Part shown: one piece after another, positions 36,600 through 46,397 of the stretch
Layout: the number at the start of each line of letters is the position of its first letter
How positions within the stretch are numbered: position 1 is the first letter of the stretch
Assembly (NCBI GenBank): GCA_947503785.1
Contig: CANNFB010000005.1
Span: forward strand, 1 to 64,000
Origin: an uncultured Campylobacterales bacterium
Lineage (GTDB): Bacteria > Campylobacterota > Campylobacteria > Campylobacterales > Arcobacteraceae
Length of the DNA stretch: 64,000 nucleotides
Reading direction: 5' to 3'
Notes under the pieces: model-generated
Seen by the model: only the letters and a program-made list of their open reading frames with translations
What the model was told of the DNA's origin: nothing
The model's database searches: none
Translations under genes and position numbers: made by a program

Positions 36600-37632
36600 C
36601 TTTAAGATCTTCAGAATAGGTTTTTAATAAGTGCATAATTGATATGAAGAATGTCACCATTGCAGGTCCTATAATCATCCCCCAAAATCCAAATGTTGAA
36701 AGTCCAGCTACAATTGAAAAGAATATTAAAATCTCATTTACTTTTGTAGGAGTTTTTACAACTTTTTGATTTATATATTTTATGATAATAGGTTTTGCAA
36801 AAGTATCTGCAAAAACTGAAATCATTAATATCGAATAAACAGCAATTACAATTGCATTTGTAATTGAACCTGTCATCGCTTCATAGATTACTACAGGAAG
36901 CCACATAATAATTCCTCCAATTACAGGAATTAGTGAAGCAAAGCCATATAAAACTCCAAGTAATAATCCATCATATCTATAAAAGGTTAGAAAGAATCCA
37001 AATAAAAAGCCTTGAAAAATTGCTGTAATTAAAATAGAATATAAAACTACAGTCATTACATTAGATGATTCATAAAAAAGTGTAATTGAATCATCTTTTT
37101 TTATTGGTAATAATCCTTTTACAAATGTTGATAATCCGTGTGCATAAAGTGTAAAGAAGAAGAAAAATATTAGAATCATAACCATATCAATCATAAATCT
37201 TGCAGAATTTTTACCTAAGTAAGCACCAATTGAGAGTATGTTTTGAACTACTTCTCTTACATCTATTTTTTCTAAAATTTGATTTAATTGTTGTTTGAAG
37301 AATAAAAAATCGTCAGATATATTTTCAACCCAAAACTTAATATTATCAAATAAGCCAAATAAAGCTTGTTTATCTACATGATTAAAAAAATTAGCGAAGG
37401 CAAAAATACAATACATCACAGGAATGAAAAATATTCCAGCAAGTGTTATTGTCATTATAACTGAAGATAAAGTTCTACTTTTTAATCTATTTTCTAAAAA
37501 TAGTGTCAAAGAGTTCGTTGCAACTGCTAAAAGTAGGGCAACAAACATTGCTTTTAAAAATGGATTAAATAACTCCACCATAAAAAATATAGTTATAGCT
37601 GCAATAAAGATTAAAAAGTAAACTGGTTTCAA
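36586..37632 (-). CDS. AI-2E family transporter (PerM-type membrane protein)
   Basis: The 348-residue protein has about seven or eight membrane helices and the family layout: two N-terminal helices, a helical cytoplasmic or periplasmic stretch (about 75-150) and a C-terminal block with the motif [13 protein letters not shown]. These proteins include TqsA and Na+/H+ antiporters; the substrate cannot be inferred. The start overlaps the ruvB stop by four bases, so it belongs to the panB-ruvB operon. Confidence 0.85.
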   Translation of the reverse strand: MKPVYFLIFIAAITIFFMVELFNPFLKAMFVALLLAVATNSLTLFLENRLKSRTLSSVIMTITLAGIFFIPVMYCIFAFANFFNHVDKQALFGLFDNIKFWVENISDDFLFFKQQLNQILEKIDVREVVQNILSIGAYLGKNSARFMIDMVMILIFFFFFTLYAHGLSTFVKGLLPIKKDDSITLFYESSNVMTVVLYSILITAIFQGFLFGFFLTFYRYDGLLLGVLYGFASLIPVIGGIIMWLPVVIYEAMTGSITNAIVIAVYSILMISVFADTFAKPIIIKYINQKVVKTPTKVNEILIFFSIVAGLSTFGFWGMIIGPAMVTFFISIMHLLKTYSEDLKDNVS

Positions 37633-38657
37633 AATAGCGTACCTTCTTCATCTAATTTTTCGCTTCCAGGATATGAAAGTCTAAACATTTCATAAGTTTT
37701 AATTGAAGCTACTCTTCCCCTTGCTGTTCTTTCTATAAAACCATTTGCAAGTAAATAAGGTTCAATTGCATCTTCAATTGTTCCCTCATCTTCACTAAGT
37801 GCTGCTGCCATTGTAGAAAGTCCCATGGGTTTGCCTCTATTTGAAACTAAAAGTTCAAGAAGGTTTATATCCATTTCATCAAAGCCACTTTCATTAACTC
37901 CTAGTTCATCTAAGGCAAATTTACATCTTGATAAATTTATTTTTTCTTCATTTTCTACTTCAGCAAAATCTCTTACTCTTCTAAGAAGTCTTAATGCAAC
38001 TCTTGGCGTTCCTCTACTTCTTCTTGAAATTTCATCTGCTGCATTATCTTCACAATATTTATTTAGTTTTGTAGATGCAATTTGAATAATTTTTGCTAAT
38101 TCTTCATGATTATAAAACTGCATTCTAAAATGCATTCCAAATCTTTCTCTTAAAGGATTTGAAAGCATCCCCGCTCTTGTTGTTGCACCTATTAGTGTAA
38201 ATCTAGGTAAATCAATCTTAACAGTTTGTGCAGCTGGTCCTGAACCAATTATGATATCTAACCTATAATCTTCCATTGCAGGATAAAGTATCTCTTCAAC
38301 AGCAGGGGAAAGTCTATGTATTTCATCAATAAATAAAATATCACCTTCTTCTAGGTTTGTTAAAATTGCTGCCAAATCACCTGATTTTTCAATCATAGGT
38401 CCAGCAGTAATTTTAATATTTGTATTCATTTCATTTGAAATTAAATATGAAATGGTTGTTTTCCCAAGGCCAGGAGGTCCATAGAATAAAATATGATCTA
38501 GTGCTTCATTTCTTTTTTTAGATGCTTCAATAAAAACTTTTAAATTTCTTTTTATTTTTTCTTGACCTATATAATCATCCCAAGTAGAAGGCCTTAAACT
38601 TACTTCATTATTATCTTCTTCAAATGATACGGATTCTACTTCTACTATTCTTTCCAT
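37629..38657 (-). CDS. ruvB: Holliday junction helicase RuvB
   Basis: RuvB drives branch migration with RuvA. The 342-residue protein has the N-terminal [19 protein letters not shown], Walker A GPPGLGKT (60-67), Walker [12 protein letters not shown], sensor motif [21 protein letters not shown] and a C-terminal winged helix ending near GYRxxR-like [11 protein letters not shown]. The order panB-ruvB-AI-2E on one strand is compact, with gaps of three and minus four bases. Confidence 0.97.
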   Translation of the reverse strand: MERIVEVESVSFEEDNNEVSLRPSTWDDYIGQEKIKRNLKVFIEASKKRNEALDHILFYGPPGLGKTTISYLISNEMNTNIKITAGPMIEKSGDLAAILTNLEEGDILFIDEIHRLSPAVEEILYPAMEDYRLDIIIGSGPAAQTVKIDLPRFTLIGATTRAGMLSNPLRERFGMHFRMQFYNHEELAKIIQIASTKLNKYCEDNAADEISRRSRGTPRVALRLLRRVRDFAEVENEEKINLSRCKFALDELGVNESGFDEMDINLLELLVSNRGKPMGLSTMAAALSEDEGTIEDAIEPYLLANGFIERTARGRVASIKTYEMFRLSYPGSEKLDEEGTLF

Positions 38658-38660
38658 GCC

Positions 38661-39470
38661 CTAGTATTCTTCATCTTTTGAAGGAAATGATGAATCTTGA
38701 ACGTCTTTTCTATATTGATTCACAGACTCTTTTACTAATTGGGCACCATTTAAATAATGTCTTACAAATTTTGGTTTAAAATCTTCAAAGAAACCTAACA
38801 TATCTGACCAAACTAAGACTTGACCATCAGTAACATTTCCTGCACCTATACCAATTACTGGAATATTTACAGCTTCTGTAATTTTTAAAGCAGTGTCACT
38901 TAATACACCTTCTACAACTATTGCAAAAGCACCTGCTTTTTCTACTGCAATTGCATCGCGAATTAATTGTTCACTATCTTCTGCTGTTTTTCCTCTAACT
39001 TTATATCCACCTTCACTTCTTACATATTGTGGCATAAGGCCAATATGTCCCATAACAGCAATTGAATTTGAAGTTAGATGTTTTATAATATGTGCTCTAT
39101 CTTCACCACCTTCAATTTTAACAGCTGCAGCTGGTGATTCTTGGTAAACTTTTACTGCATTTTGTAAAGCTTGATTTTCATTTATATATGCACCAAAAGG
39201 CATATCTAAAATTACAAAAGCTTTAGGTGCACCTTTGCATACTGCATTTGTATGATAAATCATTTGATCTAATGTTGCAGATAGTGTATCTGGCATTCCT
39301 GCAAAGCTCATATTTAAACTATCACCTACTAAAATCATATCTGCAATTTCATCAAAAAGTTTTGCGAAAAGTGCATCATATGCTGTAATCATTGTAAGCT
39401 TTTTATTATTTTTAGAATTTTTTATTTTTGTAATATTCATTTTTTCGAAATCATTTTTTATAATACTCAT
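38661..39470 (-). CDS. panB: Ketopantoate hydroxymethyltransferase PanB
   Basis: PanB makes ketopantoate for pantothenate and CoA. The 269-residue protein has the metal-binding start MITAYDALFAKLFDE and DMILVGDSLNMSFAG, the VKIEGGE motif, and IGIGAGNVTDGQVLVWSDMLG. It opens the panB-ruvB-AI-2E operon; the intergenic region to trpA (39471-39621) carries both divergent promoters. Confidence 0.96.
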   Translation of the reverse strand: MSIIKNDFEKMNITKIKNSKNNKKLTMITAYDALFAKLFDEIADMILVGDSLNMSFAGMPDTLSATLDQMIYHTNAVCKGAPKAFVILDMPFGAYINENQALQNAVKVYQESPAAAVKIEGGEDRAHIIKHLTSNSIAVMGHIGLMPQYVRSEGGYKVRGKTAEDSEQLIRDAIAVEKAGAFAIVVEGVLSDTALKITEAVNIPVIGIGAGNVTDGQVLVWSDMLGFFEDFKPKFVRHYLNGAQLVKESVNQYRKDVQDSSFPSKDEEY

Positions 39471-39621
39471 TTTATATTTATCCCATTAGTTAACTTAATA
39501 GATATTTTATCACAAAAATCTTTTTTATAAATAAATAAGAGTATTTAAGAACTTTTATAAAGTCAGATTAAACATGAGTTTAGATAATATATATGCTATT
39601 AATTAATTAGGATATATTTTA

Positions 39622-40377
39622 ATGAGTGAAAATATGGATAAAAAACTTGTAGGTTATATTACAGCCTGCTACCCAGATAATAACTTTACAGTTGATTTGA
39701 GCTTAAGTATGAAAGAAGTTGGAGTTGATACATTAGAACTAGGAGTTCCTTTCTCAGATCCAGTTGCAGATGGACCAGTAATTGAAAAAGCTAATTTACT
39801 TGCTTTAAATAATGGTTTTAAATTAAAAGACCTTTTTGAAGTTTCTTCAAAAATAGCACCTTTTATGGATACTTTATGGATGGGATATATGAATCCGTTT
39901 TATAGATATGGGATTGAAAACTTTTTACAAAAAGCTCAAGAGTTTGGAGTAAGTGGAACAATTATTCCTGACCTTCCTTTTGAAATGGCAGATAATATTT
40001 TACCTTTATATAAAAAATACAATAAAGCTAATATCTCATTTGTTGCGCCTACTGATAGTGATGAGAGAATTAAAGAAATTATTACAGATAGTAAAAAGTT
40101 TATTTATATGGTTGCATATGCTGGAATTACAGGTAGTGGTCAAAGTGAAGATTTATCTAAGATTATTGAAAGTGTAAGAAAATATACTAAAACTCCTTTA
40201 TATATTGGGTTTGGTGTAGATGAAAATACATGTAAAGAAAAATCACAAGGTGTTGATGGTGTAATTGTTGGAAGTGCATTTGTTAAGCATATTATAGATG
40301 ATTCTTTATCAAGTAATGAAAAAATTAAAAAAATCACAGCAATAGCTAAAGAAATAAAAGAAAAAATAAACGAATAA
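39622..40377 (+). CDS. trpA: Tryptophan synthase alpha subunit TrpA
   Basis: TrpA cleaves indole-3-glycerol phosphate for TrpB. The 251-residue TIM barrel has LELGVPFSDPVADGPVIE (catalytic acid region), WMGYMNPFYRYG, and GVDGVIVGSAFVKHI. It is separated from other trp genes here. A bpt gene follows after two bases, an unusual pairing that probably reflects a shared transcript only. Confidence 0.95.
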   Translation: MSENMDKKLVGYITACYPDNNFTVDLSLSMKEVGVDTLELGVPFSDPVADGPVIEKANLLALNNGFKLKDLFEVSSKIAPFMDTLWMGYMNPFYRYGIENFLQKAQEFGVSGTIIPDLPFEMADNILPLYKKYNKANISFVAPTDSDERIKEIITDSKKFIYMVAYAGITGSGQSEDLSKIIESVRKYTKTPLYIGFGVDENTCKEKSQGVDGVIVGSAFVKHIIDDSLSSNEKIKKITAIAKEIKEKINE

Positions 40378-40379
40378 TC

Positions 40380-41117
40380 ATGCATATTTTAAACAAAGAT
40401 ATTGAGTTTCTAGAAGAGCAAAGAGATTGTTCGTATTTTGAAGATAAAATATCTGATATTAGATATAAATATATGTTTTCTTGTCCTCCTAGTTCTTATC
40501 AAGAGATGTTAGAGCGAGGTTGGAGACGTTTTGGAAAGATGCATTTTGTGCCAGAATGTAAAGCTTGTACAAAATGTGTTTCTATGAGAATTGATGTTGC
40601 AAACTATAAATTTTCAAAATCAGAAAATAGAGTTATAAATAAAAATAAAGATACAAAACTTTACATAAGACCTCCTTCTTTAACAATGGAGCATTTAGAG
40701 TTGTATGATAAATATCATGAGTTTATGAATAAAAAGAAAGATTGGCCTTACTCTCCAATTGAAGCAAATGAATATTCAAAATCTTATGTTGAATCTAAAG
40801 AAGAGTATGCAAAAGAGTTTTTATATATGAGAGATAACCAGCTAGTTGGTGTTGCCTTAGTTGATATTTTACCTAATGCAATGTCTTCTATTTATTGCTA
40901 TTATGACCATGATTATGCAGAATTATCTTTAGGAAAGTTTTCAATTTTAGCGCAGATTAAAATAGCTAAAGAGATGAACATTCCTTATATATATTTAGGG
41001 TATTGGATAAAAGATCATTTTTCTATGGGTTATAAAGAAGCTTATACACCCTTCGAGGTTTTGGCAAATAGGCCGAGTTTAGATGAAGAAACGGTATGGG
41101 AAAAATATGAATTATAA
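40380..41117 (+). CDS. bpt: Aspartate/glutamate leucyltransferase Bpt
   Basis: Bpt transfers Leu to N-terminal Asp or Glu, creating ClpS substrates. The 245-residue protein has the CPPSSYQEMLERGWRRFG opening, the Cys motif PECKACTKCVSMRIDV, the central YLVDRLPNAMSSIYCYYD-like stretch (here VDILPNAMSSIYCYYDHD) and YLGYWIKDHFSMGYKEAY. With Aat and ClpSA nearby, both bacterial leucylation routes are present. It overlaps the next small gene. Confidence 0.94.
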   Translation: MHILNKDIEFLEEQRDCSYFEDKISDIRYKYMFSCPPSSYQEMLERGWRRFGKMHFVPECKACTKCVSMRIDVANYKFSKSENRVINKNKDTKLYIRPPSLTMEHLELYDKYHEFMNKKKDWPYSPIEANEYSKSYVESKEEYAKEFLYMRDNQLVGVALVDILPNAMSSIYCYYDHDYAELSLGKFSILAQIKIAKEMNIPYIYLGYWIKDHFSMGYKEAYTPFEVLANRPSLDEETVWEKYEL

Positions 41118-41331
41118 TATTGTAGTAATTGTAAGTATTCTTATTTGTGCTATACTTTCTTTATTATTAAGCTATTATGGAGTATTACTAATTTTAGATG
41201 AAAATAGTTCTCTTTTTAAGATGGCTCAATTAATCGTAGCCTTAGTGTCAATGACAACATTTTATGCACCTATAAAACATTTATTATTAAAATATATGAA
41301 TATAGATGAAAGTGAGAATATAAATGATTAA
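41107..41331 (+). CDS. Small two-helix membrane protein
   Basis: Start chosen at the internal ATG (41107), giving 74 residues that begin MNYNIVVIVSILICAILSLL, a membrane helix without the charged extension of the longer reading. A second helix covers about residues 40-60. It overlaps bpt by 11 bases and the next gene by eight, so coupling is likely. No family was recognised. Confidence 0.65.
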   Translation: MNYNIVVIVSILICAILSLLLSYYGVLLILDENSSLFKMAQLIVALVSMTTFYAPIKHLLLKYMNIDESENIND

Positions 41332-41713
41332 ATATTTATTCCCTTTTTTATTATTTTTAACAATTACAAATGCTGAAAATATAAATACAGATAATGACGA
41401 ACTAGAAAATGAATATCCAATAGAAAATATAAATCAAGCAATAATTGAACCTTCGGTAGATTGCTTGATTTTACAAGATGAAAATTCTATTATTTGTAAA
41501 TTTGAAACTAATAGAAATTTAGAAGATAAAGAAATTGTTGTTCAATGGGTAGATCCTCAAGGGGATGTTTCAAGAAGTAGAAATATGATAGTACCTGCTG
41601 GGCATGCTTCAATTTATGACTATAGATATATTAATGGTAGACTTTTGGGTTCTTGGACCTTTAAAGTTATTGAAAATGAAAAGTCATATACAACTACTTT
41701 TGAATTAAAATAG
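41324..41713 (+). CDS. Small secreted protein of unknown function
   Basis: The 129-residue precursor has a signal peptide (cleavage near TNAEN, about residue 19), an acidic spacer and a beta-rich domain with ILQDENSIICKFETNRNL, DKEIVVQWVDPQGDVS and LLGSWTFKVIENEKSY. The pattern suggests an Ig-like or DUF-type envelope domain. It is the last gene of the trpA-bpt group and ends in a terminator. Confidence 0.7.
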   Translation: MIKYLFPFLLFLTITNAENINTDNDELENEYPIENINQAIIEPSVDCLILQDENSIICKFETNRNLEDKEIVVQWVDPQGDVSRSRNMIVPAGHASIYDYRYINGRLLGSWTFKVIENEKSYTTTFELK

Positions 41714-41745
41714 TTAATTGTATAAGACTTTTCTTATACAATTAA
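41714..41745. terminator. Bidirectional terminator between the secreted protein and feoB
   Basis: A perfect 13-bp stem (TTAATTGTATAAG and its complement) with a six-base loop lies between convergent genes and contains the feoB stop. Confidence 0.88.
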
Positions 41746-43839
41746 TCTTGTTATATTATATGCAATAAATGAGAATATCCATGCAGTTGCAGTTGTAAAT
41801 ACAAATAAATAAACTAAATATTTCCATCCTCCAGCTTCTCTAGCAAATACCATTGATGCAGCTAAACAAGGTAAATATATCATTACAAATACTATAAATG
41901 ACACAGCTGATGCAAAAGGTATATTATTTTGAATTTTTTCTAGTAATCCTTTAGAATTTTCATCGCTATCTTCACCTAATCCATATAAAATACCTAAAGT
42001 AGAAACAACAATTTCTTTTGCTGCTAATCCTGTTTCAAGTGCTACAGACATTTTCCAATCAAACCCTAATGGTGAAAATAGAGGTTCAGAAAACTTTCCT
42101 ATTTTCCCTAAGTATGAATTTTCTAAATTATATAAAGCTAGTTTTCCCGCAATATAACTTTGTTCTTCTTCACTTACTGCTTGTTCAATTTTTATAGAGT
42201 ATTGCTCTTGGATTAATGGATATTTTGGATAGTTTGAGGCAAACCATATTAAAAGTGATGCAGCTAAAATATATGTTCCGGCTTTCTTTAAATACATATA
42301 TGCTTGATTTGAAACAGTATGTCTTATTAGCTTAAATGATGGCATTCTATATTTAGGCATTTCCATTACAAAAGGTTCATCTTCACTTTTAAATACAACT
42401 ATTTTTAATACCTTAGCAGCAGCTAAACCTAATAAAGCTCCTGAAATATAGATTAAAAATATTATATTACCTGCATTTTCAGGAGAAAAAAATGCTCCTG
42501 TAAATAAAACATAAATAGGTAATCTAGCCCCACAAGACATAAATCCAATGATAAATAAAGTTAGCAATCTATCCTTCTCATTTTTTAAAGTTCGCGCAGC
42601 CATATAAGCTGGAACTGAACATCCAAAACCTGTAACTAAAGGAATAAATGATTTTCCATGTAATCCAAACTTATGAAAAAATCCATCTAAAAGAAAAGCG
42701 ACTCTACTCATATATCCAGTTGTTTCAAGTAGTGCAATTCCAAAGAATAAAATTACAATATTAGGAAGGAATAAAATAACGGCTCCAACTCCTGCAATTG
42801 CTCCATCAGCTACTATTGATGCAAATTCATTATCTCCTAGAACTTCTTTTGTTGAATCAATTAAAGATGCAAAAAAAGCATCAATCATATCCATTGGAAT
42901 ATTTCCAAGAACAAAAGTTAATTGAAATAATCCCCACATTAAAAAAAGAAAAATTGGAATACCAAATAATTTATGAATTAAAAGTGCATCAATTTTCTCA
43001 GTAATAGTTTTTTTTGTAGAAATTTTTTGTTTAACAGTTTCAGTTACTGCACCTTTTGCAAAGGCAAATTTTTCATCATTAAAAATATCTTCAATATTTT
43101 TTGTATTGTAGTGAATATTTAAATGCTCAAAAGCATGATTTAAAATAGGTTGTAATTTAACCCAAATTGGTTCATCATGAAATACTTTATATGTTTGCTT
43201 ATCTTCTTTTAAAAGTTTTAAAGCTAACTCTCTATAAGTACAATGAGTTTTAAAACCAGTTTCTTTAAATAAATTTGAAATATTTTCTATCTCTTCTTCA
43301 ATTACATCTGAAAAAATAAGTTTTGTAGGAAGTTTCTCATCTTCAAATTTTGTAACAATTGCTTCTATAACTTCAGTAATTCCTATATTTTTAGCAGCAC
43401 TTGTTTTAAAACATGGCTTTCCAAGAATTTTACTTAATTGTATTTCATCAATTTGAATATCTTCTTTTATAGCTTCATCAATCATATTTAAAGCAATAAT
43501 CATTTTTTTATCTAATGCTAGTAATTCTGATGTTAAAAATAAGTTTCTCTCTAAGTTTGTTGAATCTAAAACATTTAGAATAATATCATAAGGAGAATTG
43601 TCTAAAAACTCTTTAGTAACTTTTTCTTCAAGTGTGTATTCATTTAAAGAGTAAGCCCCAGGTAAATCTGTTATTTCAATCTTATAATCTTTGTATGTTA
43701 AAAAGACTTCTTCTTTTGCAACAGTAACTCCAGAGAAATTACCAACTTTTAATCTTGCATTTGAGATTGAATTAATAAGCATTGATTTCCCAACATTTGG
43801 TTGACCAACTAATGCTACTTTTATAATTTTATTGTTCAT
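41734..43839 (-). CDS. feoB: Ferrous iron transporter FeoB
   Basis: FeoB imports Fe(II) using a GTPase-linked membrane channel. The 701-residue protein has an N-terminal G-domain (GQPNVGKS at 12-19, then DLPGAYSL and the NMIDEA motif), a helical linker and a C-terminal membrane domain with two Gate motifs (VTGFGCSVPAYMAARTL and VMIYLPCLAASMVFA). It overlaps feoA by 11 bases. Fur boxes lie upstream of feoA, consistent with iron repression. Confidence 0.96.
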   Translation of the reverse strand: MNNKIIKVALVGQPNVGKSMLINSISNARLKVGNFSGVTVAKEEVFLTYKDYKIEITDLPGAYSLNEYTLEEKVTKEFLDNSPYDIILNVLDSTNLERNLFLTSELLALDKKMIIALNMIDEAIKEDIQIDEIQLSKILGKPCFKTSAAKNIGITEVIEAIVTKFEDEKLPTKLIFSDVIEEEIENISNLFKETGFKTHCTYRELALKLLKEDKQTYKVFHDEPIWVKLQPILNHAFEHLNIHYNTKNIEDIFNDEKFAFAKGAVTETVKQKISTKKTITEKIDALLIHKLFGIPIFLFLMWGLFQLTFVLGNIPMDMIDAFFASLIDSTKEVLGDNEFASIVADGAIAGVGAVILFLPNIVILFFGIALLETTGYMSRVAFLLDGFFHKFGLHGKSFIPLVTGFGCSVPAYMAARTLKNEKDRLLTLFIIGFMSCGARLPIYVLFTGAFFSPENAGNIIFLIYISGALLGLAAAKVLKIVVFKSEDEPFVMEMPKYRMPSFKLIRHTVSNQAYMYLKKAGTYILAASLLIWFASNYPKYPLIQEQYSIKIEQAVSEEEQSYIAGKLALYNLENSYLGKIGKFSEPLFSPLGFDWKMSVALETGLAAKEIVVSTLGILYGLGEDSDENSKGLLEKIQNNIPFASAVSFIVFVMIYLPCLAASMVFAREAGGWKYLVYLFVFTTATAWIFSFIAYNITRLIV

Positions 43840-44062
43840 TTACTATCTCTATATCAATTTTTGCAGCTTCTGAAAATCTTATTGCTACTTTTGTATTTTT
43901 GATTCTTATTTCCATTGTATTTCTTGCAAGAGTAATTTCTTCTACTGTTACAATTGAACCTTTTACCATTCCAAATGAATAAAATCTATTTCTTAATTCA
44001 TTTTCACAATTAACAGCTTGTATCACTGCTTTATCTCCGATATTTAACTTATCTAGAGTCAT
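43829..44062 (-). CDS. feoA: FeoA protein
   Basis: The 77-residue SH3-like protein has the FeoA pattern (NIGDKAVIQAVN, RFYSFGMVKGSIVTVEEI, AIRFSEAAKIDIE) and acts on FeoB. It is the first gene of the feoAB operon; a Fur-box-like palindrome (TAATAATGATTATTATA) begins 18 bases upstream of its start. Confidence 0.93.
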   Translation of the reverse strand: MTLDKLNIGDKAVIQAVNCENELRNRFYSFGMVKGSIVTVEEITLARNTMEIRIKNTKVAIRFSEAAKIDIEIVNEQ

Positions 44063-44080
44063 TTTTTACCTTTTTAAAAC

Positions 44081-44176
44081 TAATAATGATTATTATAACA
44101 AACTTTAACTTATCGTATCTTGATTAATATCAACTATCATTATGAAGATTATTATCAAATGATAATGATTACTATG
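44081..44176. promoter_or_regulatory. Fur boxes between feoA and fur
   Basis: The divergent region holds at least two Fur-box-like sites. TAATAATGATTATTATA at 44081-44097 faces feoA, and TGATAATGATTACTA at 44160-44174 agrees with the TGATAATNATTATCA consensus at most positions and lies 65 bases before fur. A 14-base palindrome (TTATCAAATGATAA, 44152-44165) overlaps the second. Both operons are probably iron-repressed. Confidence 0.7.
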
Positions 44177-44239
44177 TGAAATTTTAAAAAACTTTAGATA
44201 TACTACTTTAAATTAGATAATTATAAGAGGCATATTTAC

Positions 44240-44677
44240 ATGATTAGTAGTGAAGAAGCAATAGAAGAATTAAAGAAAATTGTGAAGCAAAAAGGTCTTA
44301 AATATACAGAACAAAGAGAAATTGTACTAAGTATTTTAATTCATGCAGAAGATCATTTAAGTGCAGAAGAAGTTTATAATGAAATAAAAGCAAAGCATAC
44401 AGAGTCAAATATCGGTATTGCAACAGTATATAGAGCACTTAGTTTTTTAGAAGAAGTAGATTTAATCACATCAATTACTTTTGGTAGTGATGGTAAAAAA
44501 TATGAAAGTAATGCAAAATCACATCATGATCATTTAATTTGTACTGAGTGTGGAAAAATTGTAGAATTTTTAGATGATGAAATTGAAAAAAGGCAAGAAA
44601 GAATTGCAAAGAAAAATAAGTTTAAAATAACAAATCATTCTATGCAATTATATGGAATTTGTGGTGATTGTCAATAA
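44240..44677 (+). CDS. fur: Ferric uptake regulator Fur
   Basis: Fur represses iron-uptake genes with Fe(II). The 145-residue protein has a winged-helix DNA-binding half (LSAEEVYNEIKAKHTESNIGIATVYRAL) and a metal-binding half with HHDHLICTECGKIVEF and a terminal CGDC, giving two CxxC pairs of the structural zinc site. Preceding Fur boxes suggest autoregulation. It is divergent from feoAB. Confidence 0.95.
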   Translation: MISSEEAIEELKKIVKQKGLKYTEQREIVLSILIHAEDHLSAEEVYNEIKAKHTESNIGIATVYRALSFLEEVDLITSITFGSDGKKYESNAKSHHDHLICTECGKIVEFLDDEIEKRQERIAKKNKFKITNHSMQLYGICGDCQ

Positions 44678-44704
44678 TATATTAAGAGTTTCCTCTTAAT
44701 ATAT
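44677..44704. terminator. Bidirectional terminator between fur and flavodoxin
   Basis: A perfect 12-bp stem (ATATATTAAGAG and its complement) with a TTTC loop lies between convergent genes, starting within the fur stop codon. Confidence 0.85.
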
Positions 44705-44707
44705 ATT

Positions 44708-45205
44708 TTATAAAATCTCAGATTTTATTTCTTCAGTCCAACTTTTAATTCTTTCATCTGTTAAATCATCTTGATTATCTTCATCAATTACTAAACCTAC
44801 AAATTTTCCGTCAATCTGTGCTTTTGAATCATCAAACTCATAACCTTCAGTCGAAGTAAATCCAACTATTTTTGCACCACTTGTACTTACATGTTCATAG
44901 ATAATTCCTAAAGCACTACAAAAATCATCAGGATAACCATCTTGATCTCCTAAGCCAAATAGTGCTACAGTTTTATCAACTAAATTAATTGTTTTAAATG
45001 AATCCCAAGCTTCATCCCAATCATCATTTAACTCACCATCACCCCAAGTAGAGCCACCTAGAATTACTTTTTTATAATCATTTATTTTTTCAATATCAGT
45101 ATTACTTAAATCAAATACATCTATATCACCTAGTTCACCTGCAATTTTACTTGCAATCTCTTCTGAATTTCCTGTACTACTTGCGTAAAATAATGCTGTT
45201 GCCAT
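44708..45205 (-). CDS. fldA: Flavodoxin (long-chain type)
   Basis: The 165-residue protein has the FMN phosphate loop ASSTGNSEEIASKI, WGDGELNDDWDEAWDSF and the GLGDQDGYPDDFCSAL loop that is typical of long-chain flavodoxins. Flavodoxin replaces ferredoxin in low iron. It is the last gene of a three-gene operon preceded by a strong Fur box (46398-46412), which fits iron-starvation induction. Confidence 0.94.
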   Translation of the reverse strand: MATALFYASSTGNSEEIASKIAGELGDIDVFDLSNTDIEKINDYKKVILGGSTWGDGELNDDWDEAWDSFKTINLVDKTVALFGLGDQDGYPDDFCSALGIIYEHVSTSGAKIVGFTSTEGYEFDDSKAQIDGKFVGLVIDEDNQDDLTDERIKSWTEEIKSEIL

Positions 45206-45214
45206 TTTTAACTC

Positions 45215-45976
45215 CTATATATTTTTTCTAATTATTGATCTTAAAGAATAAGGTATTGCTTTTATCTGATATGTTTTATATTTTAATTCATCAACGTAAA
45301 CTGGTATATGTCTAGTAAAGTCATTATCTTTTGGATATATCAAATACACTTGATTAAACTCACCTTTGTTTATCACTTCTATTGCATAATTTACTTCATT
45401 TTTTATATTTGGATTATCTTTTTGAATATTTTTCCAAGAAGTATATATCTTAAGTGCACAAACACCTTTTTGTTTAATTGATATAGAATCACCTAAATCT
45501 TTTACTTCTTTATCTTTATGTAAATTTTTTAATTTTTCAAGAACAAATTCATGAAAGAGTAAATTTTTATCTATTAAAAGCTGCATTTTATTGTTAATAA
45601 AACAATGTGATATTAACTTTGCAGCTGGTAATAAGTTTTTGCTATTTACAATGATTTGCTTCTTTGTTTTTAAAGAAGTATAGTTATTGATAATCTTTGT
45701 TGAATTTATACACAAATTAAATTTTGTAACTTCTGCTTTTACTTTTATATTACATTGAGGTAATAGTGCTTTTATTTTTGATTCAAAGGCAACTTTTAAA
45801 GGCACCTTTGCTAAGCTTTTTTGCTCATACTTTGTAAAAGAACAAAAAGAATTTAAAACAAAATTACTAAGATGTAAAAATAGCTGTCTTAATTTAAATT
45901 TTGAATCAAAAGTATCAAAATCTTTTGTTAAGAGCTCTTTATTTCCATCAAATCCTACAAAATTATTAAAGTCCAT
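45215..45976 (-). CDS. Unknown protein of the flavodoxin operon
   Basis: The 253-residue soluble protein has no recognised family, signal or membrane segment. It is Lys/Asn-rich, with a C-terminal region (TRHIPVYVDELKYKTYQIKAIPYS) that looks like a conserved beta-rich domain. It sits between flavodoxin (nine bases) and a DUF2325 gene (two bases), an arrangement under a Fur box. A role in iron starvation, iron-sulfur handling or flavodoxin metabolism is inferred only from context. Confidence 0.65.
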   Translation of the reverse strand: MDFNNFVGFDGNKELLTKDFDTFDSKFKLRQLFLHLSNFVLNSFCSFTKYEQKSLAKVPLKVAFESKIKALLPQCNIKVKAEVTKFNLCINSTKIINNYTSLKTKKQIIVNSKNLLPAAKLISHCFINNKMQLLIDKNLLFHEFVLEKLKNLHKDKEVKDLGDSISIKQKGVCALKIYTSWKNIQKDNPNIKNEVNYAIEVINKGEFNQVYLIYPKDNDFTRHIPVYVDELKYKTYQIKAIPYSLRSIIRKNI

Positions 45977-45978
45977 TT

Positions 45979-46305
45979 CTATTTTCCTTTACAATTTGCA
46001 TAACATTCACTACAATCTTTTATACCCATTATCTTCACATACTCTTCATATACACATGATACTGATCTTTTTGCACATACAAATGGGATATTTCTTTTTT
46101 TTGCTTCACTTTTATATTTAAGCATTGTATTGTGATTTAAAAAAGATGTAAGCATCAAAATACAGTCGGTGTCTTGAGGTACTTTTTTTTTAGGAGCAGA
46201 AGATTTTTTTCTAGCATCCCAATGATTAATTGTTTTTGCTCCAAGACTTTCTAACATTGTAGAGATATGTGAAATTTTATCTCCACCTATAATTAAGATA
46301 CTCAT
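45979..46305 (-). CDS. DUF2325 protein
   Basis: The 108-residue protein shows the DUF2325 layout: SILIIGGDKISHISTMLESLGA at the start, a central DCILMLTSFLNHNTM and a Cys-rich end (C93 onwards: IKDCSECYANCKG). The Cys-rich end may bind metal. It is the first gene of the flavodoxin operon and so lies directly downstream of the Fur box. The function of the family is not established. Confidence 0.82.
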   Translation of the reverse strand: MSILIIGGDKISHISTMLESLGAKTINHWDARKKSSAPKKKVPQDTDCILMLTSFLNHNTMLKYKSEAKKRNIPFVCAKRSVSCVYEEYVKIMGIKDCSECYANCKGK

Positions 46306-46397
46306 ACTAACTCCTATGTTAACAAGTGCAACCAGTTGGTTTTACTAAGTTTTTTTTATTTGATACATTTAATTCATACATTTAATATTCCTTGTAT

